From the NCBI GenBank assembly GCA_003219495.1, contig QHOZ01000088.1, forward strand, positions 1 to 16,657: a stretch of DNA of 16,657 bases, in the 5' to 3' direction. Positions 1 to 6,909 of the stretch are shown here, one piece after another; the first letter of the stretch is position 1; every line of letters starts with the position of its first letter. The position numbers and the translations under genes were made by a program. Below the pieces are notes generated by a model that worked only from the letters and a program-made list of their open reading frames with translations, was not told where the DNA came from and searched no databases. Origin of the DNA: Verrucomicrobiota bacterium (GTDB lineage: Bacteria > Verrucomicrobiota > Verrucomicrobiae > Chthoniobacterales > UBA10450).

Positions 1-18
1 TTCGGCGACGGCTACCAT
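1..18 (-). CDS. Start of downstream ABC-transporter gene, probably the ATPase (cut by window edge)
   Basis: Only the first six codons (MVAVAE) lie in the window. The ATG (16-18) overlaps the permease stop codon region by 7 bases and has a strong Shine-Dalgarno sequence, GGAG at 26-29, 7 bases upstream. A binding protein, permease, ATPase order is common in SsuABC/TauABC-type operons, so the ATP-binding subunit is the expected product. That identity is inferred from position; no Walker motif is visible here. Confidence 0.55.
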
Positions 19-1007
19 TTGATCACTCCTTTTTGCCAAACCAAAACGCGGTCCCGGATTTTGAAGAGCAGAGTCATGATCGTGGAGAAAAACGCGGCCA
101 TGATGATCAGGGCGGCAAAAACTTTTCCGTATTCAGCCCAGCCCTGGGCCCAGCTCACGTACCATCCGAGTCCCGATTTCACACCGACCGACTCCGCGAC
201 GACGAGCGTGAGAAACGACGCGCCGAGTCCCATGAACAATCCGATGAAGACATTTGGAAGCGCGGCGGGAATCGCGACCCGACAAATAAGATAAGCGCGT
301 CCGGCGCCGAGTGTGCGCGCAACGTCGAGATAAGAAGCGCGCGTGTTCGAGATTCCAGATGAGGTGAGCATCGTCACCGGAAACCAAACTGCGAGGGCGA
401 TCAACGCAGCCGACGAAACGATCGCCGACGGCGAAATTACGAGGGCCAAAGGAATCCACGCCGTTGCCGGAATCGGGCCGACGACTTTCAAGATCGGCAT
501 GCCCCAATAGCGAATCGAAGACGACCAGCCGATGCAGATCCCGCTAATCACACCCGCGATTACTCCGAGCGTGTAGCCACTCAACAACAACGCGAGCGAG
601 TGCCACGTGCTGTCAAGGAGTAGAAATCGATCGTTGATCATGCTTCGCAGCACCGCAGCCGGTCCCGGAAAGTACGGAAGCGGCAGCAATCGAAATCCCA
701 GAGTGATCAGGTCCCAAAGGCAGAGCGATATGATCGCCGCGGTAAAGACCGGCCACATGTTTGCCATCCAGCGTCGCAAGCGCGACGAAAAACGGCGGGC
801 AAATGCGAGCACAATGGAGACGGCGATCACCTCGATGAAAAGAAGCCGATAAGAATGCGTTTCGAGTGGCTGCTCGTGTTTTGCAATCAACATGTGAATT
901 GTCAAAGCGATTGCCGCCGCGATTGGCACGGCGAGCATTGTGCGCCAACGCAAAACGGACGGCGGCTCGACAACGGTGGTTGGGACTAAATCCTCATGCG
1001 CTTCCAT
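12..1007 (-). CDS. ABC transporter permease, nitrate/sulfonate/taurine type (SsuC/TauC-like)
   Basis: Inner-membrane subunit of an importer, 331 aa. The C-terminal two-thirds is a standard BPD_transp_1 domain. PIPATAWIPLALV (about 178-190) is typical of SsuC/TauC permeases. The EAA loop that contacts the ATPase is at about 225-252 (YLDVARTLGAGRAY...IPAALP), and AESVGVKSGLG at about 271-281 is also family-typical. The N-terminal 100 residues carry extra hydrophobic segments, making it longer than the usual roughly 250-aa SsuC. The start at 1007 is 30 bp after the binding-protein stop and lacks a clear Shine-Dalgarno sequence. Substrate class cannot be told from the permease. It looks intact although the binding-protein gene upstream is broken. 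Confidence 0.9.
   Translation of the reverse strand: MEAHEDLVPTTVVEPPSVLRWRTMLAVPIAAAIALTIHMLIAKHEQPLETHSYRLLFIEVIAVSIVLAFARRFSSRLRRWMANMWPVFTAAIISLCLWDLITLGFRLLPLPYFPGPAAVLRSMINDRFLLLDSTWHSLALLLSGYTLGVIAGVISGICIGWSSSIRYWGMPILKVVGPIPATAWIPLALVISPSAIVSSAALIALAVWFPVTMLTSSGISNTRASYLDVARTLGAGRAYLICRVAIPAALPNVFIGLFMGLGASFLTLVVAESVGVKSGLGWYVSWAQGWAEYGKVFAALIIMAAFFSTIMTLLFKIRDRVLVWQKGVIKW
24..32 (-). promoter_or_regulatory. Strong Shine-Dalgarno site inside the permease 3' end
   Basis: On the minus strand an AAGGAGTG sequence sits inside the last codons of the permease, 7 bases before the ATG at 16-18. It is the clearest ribosome-binding site in the window and supports translationally coupled expression of the next gene. 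Confidence 0.6.
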
Positions 1008-1037
1008 CAGGTTGAATGAGGCAGCGAGTTTCGCCGG

Positions 1038-2148
1038 TTACTTTTGTGCCGCCAATACTTTCTTCGCTTTGCAGCACGAACCTTCGGTGTCGTTCAGGAT
1101 CAGCTCCGCATACAAGCGAATATCCTGATCCGGCGGAATCTGTCCGCCCGCGACTTTTTCGACCTGCAAGTTTTGCAGCCATTCATCCGTCACGCCGTCG
1201 AGATGACCAAAAGCGCGTTTTGCAAGATCGGGGACGTCGCTGGTCGGACTGAACATGCCGGCCACTTTCATTTCTGCGGAGGCTGAATTCACCGCCATTT
1301 CCGCGCCCGACACGCTTGGCACGTAACGCAAATGTGAAATCGCGACGGTGTTCAATTCCGGACTCGACGCGAGATAACCTTTTTCAACCGACAACCGCGC
1401 CGCCGCCGCCGGATTTGCTTCCACCCATTTTGCCGCTTTCAACAACGCGCGCGTTGCCGCTGCCGCCGCGCTCGGATTCGATTTTAAAAACTTTCCATTC
1501 ACGATCACCGCGCAGCAGTACTCGTCTTTATACGGCGCGTCCTGGGCCTGATCGGCGACGTTTTTCACTTTCCCTTCGGCGATCAGCAAACTGCCGATCG
1601 GCTCCGAGTCCGCGAGCGCGTCGATCTCACCTTTGTCGAGCGCCAGTCCGAGCTCGCCCGCGGGAAAAACGCGCCAGGTGATTTCTTTCGATGGATCAAT
1701 CCCATTCGCGCCGAGCACGCGGTTGGCGAAAATGAACGGCGGCGTTCCCATTCCCGGAACCCCGATTCTTTTTCCGCGCAGATCTTTAATTGAATTGATG
1801 TTGCCGTTCTTCGCCGATTGCACACGCAAACAGCCGCGATGAATTCCTCCGGTAAATTTCGATCGGTTTGAGGAAATACATCACGAGGTGGTGAGTAATG
1901 TCGAAACCACCGAGCGCGAGAATGTCCTTGTAGTTCGCCCATTCGCATTTCACCAAACTGACATCGAGGCCTTCTTCTTTAAAAAAACCTTTCTCGACCG
2001 CGCTGAAGATCGGCGCTTCGCATGTGATGCCGATGTAGCCGACGCGAACTTTGTTCGAAGTTGAAGTGGAATCGGCATCATTTCGCCTGCAGCCAATGAG
2101 CACGAGCGAAACCACACCAGTCAGCGCGACTCGTTTCAGGATCGACAT
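1038..2148 (-). pseudogene. ABC transporter substrate-binding lipoprotein (SsuA/TauA/NMT1-like), frameshifted
   Basis: Two ORFs in different frames together make one binding protein. The first (from 2148) has a lipoprotein signal with lipobox LIGC (Cys20) and the mature start VRVGYIGITCEAPIF, then reads through THHLVMYFLKPIE. The homology resumes in the +1 frame as KFTGGIHRGCLRVQSAKNG and continues through DLRGKRIGVPGMG, DALADSEPIG and DEYCCAVIVNGKF to a stop at 1038. The switch lies at about 1850-1860. Related proteins, from memory, have about five more residues between KPIE and KFTGG, so a deletion of about 17 bp would explain the frameshift better than a single-base error. It is the first gene of the importer operon. 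Ligand unknown. The C-terminal 263-aa part could still be translated but would lack the lipoprotein signal. Confidence 0.85.
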
Positions 2149-2209
2149 GCCGCCGCAATTATTCCGGCGCAGCTAACTGCGTCAACGTTTGTTTGGCGTC
2201 GCGCGAATC

Positions 2210-2275
2210 TTAGTCCGAATGGCGCAAGTAGAGGGCCATTCCGCCCATATCGATGATCCCAAAATTAGAGGAGAG
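2210..2275 (-). pseudogene. In-frame C-terminal tail of the aspartic protease beyond the stop codon
   Basis: Reading past the TAA at 2276-2278 in the same frame gives 21 codons, including NFGIIDMGGMALYLR, and then a second TAA (2210-2212). GEDLL...NFGIIDMGG..LYLR is the usual ending of this protease family (G-x-D-x-L followed by iDf...L.l). The first TAA is therefore most simply a nonsense mutation, for example from a TTA leucine codon, in what was a 307-codon gene. Confidence 0.75.
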
Positions 2276-3133
2276 TTAGTCTTCGCCAAGCATACCGGCG
2301 CCGGCCATTTCGTGCATGTTTGCGACAAAAACCTCCGTGTTGTTCAGCTTGAAACTTCCGACGCTGAGTTCGCCCAAGCGGGCAATGCCTTGGCCGCGCT
2401 GCGACATCGACGGATCCATTGCCGCTCCGGCGCCTTCTGCAATGGGCGCAGAAATTACCGTCACGAACGCGCCCGTATCGACAATTAACTTTACTCCTCT
2501 GAGGTTGACTTGCGCGTCGACCTCAAAGTGACCTCCGGCATTCAAATGCATCGGCACTCGAACGAATCCTCTGCCTTGCAGAAAATTGGCAAGCGTCTGC
2601 GAAGTGGCCGCTGACCGACCTCTTGGATTGACGTAAAGCATCTGCCGGCTGCAATCCACAACCATTCCAAATTTTGCCATCTCGTGCGCCCCAAACAATC
2701 CATCCAGGTGAGGGTTAGCGTACCGATTGATGTCGCCTTCCGTTGCAACCCGCGCGGGCACGTTCTGGAACGTGCAATTGCCCATGGCCAGACTCGCGAT
2801 ATTACTCGCGGCGGAAGGCTGGGTATTTCCACTTACGTTCATCACCTCCGATTTCGTTGCGGTTAATCCGAGCCCGATTCTGCGCGCGCTCGTTCGGTCG
2901 ATCAGTGTGAAGGGACAACCTGTGTCAATCATCAAGGCCGTCTTATGTCCATTGATCAGTGTGTTTACGAACAAGTGATTCCCGAAACGACGCTGCAACG
3001 CTGAACCGCCGTAACCTTCTCGTTCCAGGAATGTTCTCAGGGCCGCGGGCGCACCTGAGTCTGCTGCGTGGACGTTCGGGAGCGAAAGCAAACCCGCTGC
3101 GACGATTGCTACGAAAAAAGGGGAGCTTCTCAT
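2276..3133 (-). CDS. Exported retropepsin-like aspartic protease, ended early by an in-frame stop
   Basis: From the ATG at 3133 (AAGGAAG just upstream) the protein starts with a signal peptide, MRSSPFFVAIVAAGLLSL..., probably cut after VHA (residue 23). Two aspartic-protease half-domains follow, each with a catalytic D-T-G: MIDTGCPFTLID (Asp70) and IVDTGAFVTVIS (Asp219). A longer reading from 3202 would run back into priA and put the signal peptide internally, so 3133 is preferred. The ORF ends at GMLGED plus TAA (2276-2278), but the same frame continues with conserved-looking sequence (next entry). Fold and catalytic residues are clear; the target is unknown. The product would lack the last strand region, so activity is doubtful. 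Confidence 0.8.
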   Translation of the reverse strand: MRSSPFFVAIVAAGLLSLPNVHAADSGAPAALRTFLEREGYGGSALQRRFGNHLFVNTLINGHKTALMIDTGCPFTLIDRTSARRIGLGLTATKSEVMNVSGNTQPSAASNIASLAMGNCTFQNVPARVATEGDINRYANPHLDGLFGAHEMAKFGMVVDCSRQMLYVNPRGRSAATSQTLANFLQGRGFVRVPMHLNAGGHFEVDAQVNLRGVKLIVDTGAFVTVISAPIAEGAGAAMDPSMSQRGQGIARLGELSVGSFKLNNTEVFVANMHEMAGAGMLGED

Positions 3134-3176
3134 AACTTCCTTGCCCAGTTCGAAGCGCCAATCCAAAGCGGACGTG

Positions 3177-5408
3177 TTAAAGCAACTGATAAGGATCGAC
3201 ATCGACGGACGCGATCACGTCCTCGGGCAGCGGCAATTTGTCGAGCGTTTCGCGCACGAGCCGGCTGAGGCGCATGATGGCGGCACCGCGAAGCAAAATG
3301 TGAAATCGAAATTGTCCCTGAAGTTTCTCGAGCGGCGCGGGCGAAACGTCGCTCACCATGAATTCCGAGCCGAGCGCTTCTTTCAAACGGCGCACCATTG
3401 TTTCAGCCGAGAGTTTTGCGCGACCATCGTGCGCGGAGCGAACGGTGATCAGGACCGCGTGCTTGAAGGGCGGAAAATCACAACGCTCACGAAATTCGAG
3501 TTCCTGATCGAAGTAACCGGCAAAATCGTGATGCCGGGCAAACTGAATCGATGGCGAGAACGGCGTGTAGGTTTGGACGAAAACTTCGCCAAGGCGTTCG
3601 CCACGACCGGCACGACCGGCAACTTGCGTGAGCAGTTGAAACGTTCGTTCGCCCGCGCGGAAATCCGGAAGATGCAACGCAAGATCGGCATTGATGATCC
3701 CAACAAGCGTGACGTTCGGGAAATGCAAACCTTTGGCGATCATTTGCGTGCCGACGAGGATGTCGATCTTGCCCGAGCGAAAATTTCGCAAGGTTTCGCG
3801 ATAAGATTCCTTCCGCGTCATCGAATCGGCATCCATACGGCGCACGGTCGCTTTGGGAAAGAATTGCGAAACGGTGGATTCCACTTTCTCGGTGCCGAAG
3901 CCGGCGTAAATCAACGAGTCCTTGCCGCAAGCCGGACATTTTTTTGGAACGGCGGCGGTGTGTCCGCACAAATGGCAACTCAATCGCGCCATATGCCGGT
4001 GAAACGTCAACGCGACGCTGCAGTTCGGGCAATTACGCGCCTCACCGCAGTTGCTGCAGAGCAGCGAAGTCGAAAATCCGCGACGATTTAGAAACAGGAT
4101 CGTCTGTTCCCGCTTCTCGAGACGATCCGCAATCGCTTGCGACAATTTCTCGGAGAGAATCGGCGCGACCTTTCCCTTTCGCCGTTCCTGGCGAAGATCG
4201 ACAATTCGAATCAGCGGCATTTGCCGGTCGTCCACGCGCTGCGTCAACGTCGCTAATTCATATTTCCCGGTGGCGGCGTTGTGATAACTCTCGAGCGAAG
4301 GCGTCGCGCTGCCGAGCACGACCGCGCACTTTTCCATTTTCGCGCGCACAACTGCGACATCGCGCGCGTGATAACGCGGCGCTTCTTCCTGTTTGTAAGT
4401 CGTCTCATGTTCTTCATCGACGATGATCAAACCGACGTTCTTGAGCGGCGCGAACACGGCGCTGCGCGCGCCGATGACGATCCGGGCGCGACCGGAATGA
4501 ATTTTGTGCCATTCATCGTGTCGCTCGCCTTGGGACAAATGACTGTGCAACACTGCGACCGCGTCGTGCATTTCCGCAAACCGGCTCTTGAAGCGCTCGA
4601 CCGTTTGCGGCGTAAGCGAAATTTCCGGCACCAGCACGATCGCGGTCCGACCGCGTTCGAGCGCCGTGCGAATCGATTGCAGATAGATTTCGGTTTTGCC
4701 ACTGCCGGTCACGCCGTGGAGCAGAATTGGCCTGGCTTGATCTGGGGCCGCGAGCGCTTCGGAGATTTTTTTAAGCGCAGTTTCTTGCTCGGCGTTGAGC
4801 TGCAAATTTTGCGTCGCAATGAATTGTTCGCCGCCATGCGGATCGCGCTCGACGGCTTCCTCGCGCAACTCGATCAGGCCGCGTTTCGCCAATGCGCGAA
4901 GAGTTTGGTTGTCTGAAGCGACTTGGCGAAGCAACTCCGCGGCAACGGTCGGTTTTTCCAACTTCGCAATCGCCTCGAGCAACTCGGCCTGCCGTGGCGC
5001 GCGTTTGCGCAGATTGTCGATCTTGTCTGGCTCGATCTTTCCGTCGGGATAAACGACGAGCTGTTTTTTCCAGCCAACTTCCGCGCGCCGGATCACTTGC
5101 GGAAGTAAACTGCGCATCACGGTTTCAAGCGGGCAGCAATAATATGCGCCCATCCAGTGCGCGAGCTCGAGCAACGCCGGACTGAGCGTCGGCGTGTCGC
5201 CCACGAGCGCCTCGATTGGGCGAATTCCTTTCGCGTCGCTTTGCTCGAGGGTGGCTAGCACCGTCGCGAGCGCGGATTTATCGCGAAAGGGCACTCGCAC
5301 GCGGGAACCGATCGCGATTCGATCAGCGAGAGTATCGGGCACGGAATAATCCAGTTCGCGCCGAATGCCGCGATCAAGGACAACGCGCACGTAGTTTGGC
5401 TTCATCAT
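3177..5408 (-). CDS. priA: Primosomal protein N', replication-restart helicase PriA
   Basis: Superfamily 2 DNA helicase that reloads the replisome at stalled forks, 743 aa (E. coli PriA is 732). Seen: N-terminal DNA-binding region from VRVVLDRGIRRELDY; Walker A GVTGSGKT (232-239); Walker B/DEAH-type DEEH (331-334); SATP (367-370); eight zinc-binding cysteines (451, 454, 460, 463, 478, 481, 491, 494) in paired C-x2-C motifs; helicase motifs TQMIAKG (554-560) and QVAGRAGRG (595-603). It ends VDPYQLL. Two consecutive ATGs (5408, 5405) could both serve as start. It is intact, in contrast to several neighbours. A GA-rich hexamer repeat lies directly upstream, and the gene is divergent from the transglycosylase. 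Confidence 0.97.
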   Translation of the reverse strand: MMKPNYVRVVLDRGIRRELDYSVPDTLADRIAIGSRVRVPFRDKSALATVLATLEQSDAKGIRPIEALVGDTPTLSPALLELAHWMGAYYCCPLETVMRSLLPQVIRRAEVGWKKQLVVYPDGKIEPDKIDNLRKRAPRQAELLEAIAKLEKPTVAAELLRQVASDNQTLRALAKRGLIELREEAVERDPHGGEQFIATQNLQLNAEQETALKKISEALAAPDQARPILLHGVTGSGKTEIYLQSIRTALERGRTAIVLVPEISLTPQTVERFKSRFAEMHDAVAVLHSHLSQGERHDEWHKIHSGRARIVIGARSAVFAPLKNVGLIIVDEEHETTYKQEEAPRYHARDVAVVRAKMEKCAVVLGSATPSLESYHNAATGKYELATLTQRVDDRQMPLIRIVDLRQERRKGKVAPILSEKLSQAIADRLEKREQTILFLNRRGFSTSLLCSNCGEARNCPNCSVALTFHRHMARLSCHLCGHTAAVPKKCPACGKDSLIYAGFGTEKVESTVSQFFPKATVRRMDADSMTRKESYRETLRNFRSGKIDILVGTQMIAKGLHFPNVTLVGIINADLALHLPDFRAGERTFQLLTQVAGRAGRGERLGEVFVQTYTPFSPSIQFARHHDFAGYFDQELEFRERCDFPPFKHAVLITVRSAHDGRAKLSAETMVRRLKEALGSEFMVSDVSPAPLEKLQGQFRFHILLRGAAIMRLSRLVRETLDKLPLPEDVIASVDVDPYQLL

Positions 5409-5409
5409 G

Positions 5410-5450
5410 AGAAAATCGTAATCCTGCTCGTGCTCATGCTCATGATCGGC
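5410..5450 (-). repeat. Degenerate GA-rich hexamer repeat just upstream of priA
   Basis: On the minus strand, reading toward priA, the sequence runs GATCAT, GAGCAT, GAGCAC, GAGCAG, GATTAC, GATTTT and then the start codons. The unit is roughly GA(G/T)(C/T)AN in strict 6-base register. The same kind of repeat occurs before two other genes in the window, in the same orientation relative to the gene. Function unknown; it may be an untranslated leader element or a dispersed simple repeat. Confidence 0.6.
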
Positions 5451-5470
5451 TATTCAGTGTCGGATTACGA
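5416..5470. repeat. 9-bp perfect inverted repeat in the priA/transglycosylase divergent spacer
   Basis: TCGTAATCC at 5416-5424 is the exact reverse complement of GGATTACGA at 5462-5470. The arms flank most of the 74-bp spacer between two divergent genes. Each arm is part of the GA-rich hexamer repeat of the gene it precedes, so the symmetry follows from having the repeat on both sides. An operator cannot be excluded. Confidence 0.4.
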
Positions 5471-5478
5471 GTAGGACG
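5462..5478 (+). repeat. GA-rich hexamer repeat upstream of the lytic transglycosylase
   Basis: Plus-strand GGATTACGAGTAGGACGG lies directly before the ATG at 5483. It reads as GATTAC, GAGTAG, GAC..., the same 6-base unit seen on the other strand before priA. It also supplies an AGGA that could act as Shine-Dalgarno, 8-9 bases from the start. Confidence 0.45.
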
Positions 5479-5482
5479 GCCA

Positions 5483-6073
5483 ATGCGTTTTCTTCTGAAA
5501 TTCATTCTTTGTCTGATGGTCGCGCTTGCGGTCGGCTTCGGTTTTCTCGCGATGCGGTCCGGCGATGCGTTCTACAGCGTTTACGAGTGGCTCAGTCCCG
5601 CGCGCTTTCAACGGTACGATCACCTGATTCAAACCGTGGCCGCCGAACATCACCTCGATCCAATGCTCGTGAAAGCGGTGGTCTGGCGCGAGAGCCGATT
5701 CGATCGCGCGAAAGTGGGAACCGCTGACGAGCGCGGGCTAATGCAAGTGGCGCCGAAAGCTGCCAGCGAATGGGCGCGCGAACACAAAGTCGCCGGTTTC
5801 AACCTCGAGCAGCTATTTGATCCAAAAACGAATCTCGAGGCCGGCTCGTGGTATTTGCGGCGCGCTATCGAGCATTGGCAGACGCAAGCCGATCCGTTGC
5901 CGCTTGCGCTTGCGGAATACAACGCCGGCGCGAGCCGCGCGCAGCGCTGGGCGGGAACAGATGGAGCGACGACCGAACAGGTTCTCAGCCAGATCGAGTT
6001 TCCGGCGACGCGGCAATACGTGAAGTCGATTCTTGATCGCTACGCGTTTTACAAGCGGCGCGGGCGAATGTGA
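5483..6073 (+). CDS. Membrane-anchored lytic transglycosylase (SLT domain, GH23-like)
   Basis: Peptidoglycan-cleaving enzyme of 196 aa. An N-terminal hydrophobic helix (about 4-24, after MRFLLK) would anchor it in the inner membrane or act as a signal peptide, with the catalytic domain outside. Family marks: AVVWRESRFD with catalytic Glu70, ADERGLMQVAP (82-91), and LAEYNAGASRA (143-153). The C-terminus VKSILDRYAFYKRR is also typical. It is a short, single-domain form compared with Slt70. Its stop is 3 bp from the stop of the convergent HMG-CoA lyase gene. It looks complete. Confidence 0.92.
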   Translation: MRFLLKFILCLMVALAVGFGFLAMRSGDAFYSVYEWLSPARFQRYDHLIQTVAAEHHLDPMLVKAVVWRESRFDRAKVGTADERGLMQVAPKAASEWAREHKVAGFNLEQLFDPKTNLEAGSWYLRRAIEHWQTQADPLPLALAEYNAGASRAQRWAGTDGATTEQVLSQIEFPATRQYVKSILDRYAFYKRRGRM

Positions 6074-6076
6074 ATT

Positions 6077-6879
6077 TCACGCGAACTTGTTCGCGATCTC
6101 GGCGTTGAGCGGAAGCAAGTTGTCGATCTTGAGCGGCAGATCGACGCTGCGTTCATGCAAAGCGGCAATCACGCCTTCGGTCGGAATGTTTCCGACGAGC
6201 GTGTTTTGCGCGAACGGACAACCGCCGAGTCCGCCAATCGCGGAATCGAATCGGCGACAACCCGCGTCGTAAGCGGCCAGGATTTTTGCAGGCGCGTCCG
6301 CGGATGTGCTATGCAAATGCACGCCGATTTCGCAACCGTCGCGCGCATCCATTGCCGCGCGCACGACTCTGTCGATCAACTTTGCGTCTGCGACTCCGAC
6401 GGTATCGGCGAGCGAGATTGAGCGAACGCCGAGATCGGCGACGCGCATGATCGCGGTTGCGAGCTCTTTTTCGCTCCACGCGTCGTCGTATGGATTTCCA
6501 AACGCCATCGAAATGTAAACGACAAGATCGACATCTTCTTCATCGGCGCGGCGCTTGATCGTTTTCAGCGTGTCGAAATTTTCCTCGGGAGATTGATTTT
6601 GATTCCGCCGTAAAAAAGTTGGCGAGATCGAGCATGGATAACCGAGCGTGGTGACTTTTTTCGTCGCGATCGCGCGCTCCGCGCCTTTTTCGTTCACGAC
6701 GATTCCGATAATCTCGACCTCGTTCGGGATTTCCAGCTCCGCACCGCGTCGATATGTTTGAAGCCGTTGTCGATCAACGCGCGCAGATATTGAATCTTCA
6801 ACGCAGCCGGAATTTGCCGCGGCAGGCCTTGCCACGCGTCGCGCGGGCACTCGATTAACTTGATCGCCTCGTTCGCCAT
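6077..6879 (-). pseudogene. mvaB: Hydroxymethylglutaryl-CoA lyase family gene with an internal deletion and frameshift
   Basis: HMG-CoA lyase splits HMG-CoA to acetoacetate and acetyl-CoA (leucine or ketone catabolism). The start ATG (6879) gives MANEAIKLIECPRDAWQG, with the catalytic Arg-Asp pair, and runs to GFKHIDAV. Homology resumes in another frame as AELEIPNEVEIIGIVV and continues through YISMAFGNPY, SLADTVG, GVHLHS (metal-binding His residues) and GGLGGCPFA (catalytic Cys) to the stop at 6077. The conserved SFVSPK..PQM.D segment of about 18 residues, expected between HIDAV and AELEIPN, is absent. The junction is at about 6736-6750. The form resembles the divergent lyases of Bacteroidota-type genomes rather than E. 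coli-like DRE-TIM relatives. As read, no full-length enzyme can be made. Confidence 0.85.
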
Positions 6880-6909
6880 GTTCGGAATCTTCGGTAACGG
6901 TTCAAGGGA

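Noticed and set aside
1850..1862. AAATTTA near the binding-protein frame change as a programmed frameshift site
   Set aside because: The heptamer is in the wrong codon phase for -1 slippage and the required shift is +1. Missing residues also point to a deletion.
3134..3202. Longer start (3202) for the aspartic protease
   Set aside because: It would overlap the end of priA and bury a clear signal peptide; the ATG at 3133 has a better ribosome-binding site.
3141..4091. 316-codon plus-strand ORF
   Set aside because: It lies antisense to priA, whose zinc and helicase motifs are unambiguous; its composition is that of a shadow frame.
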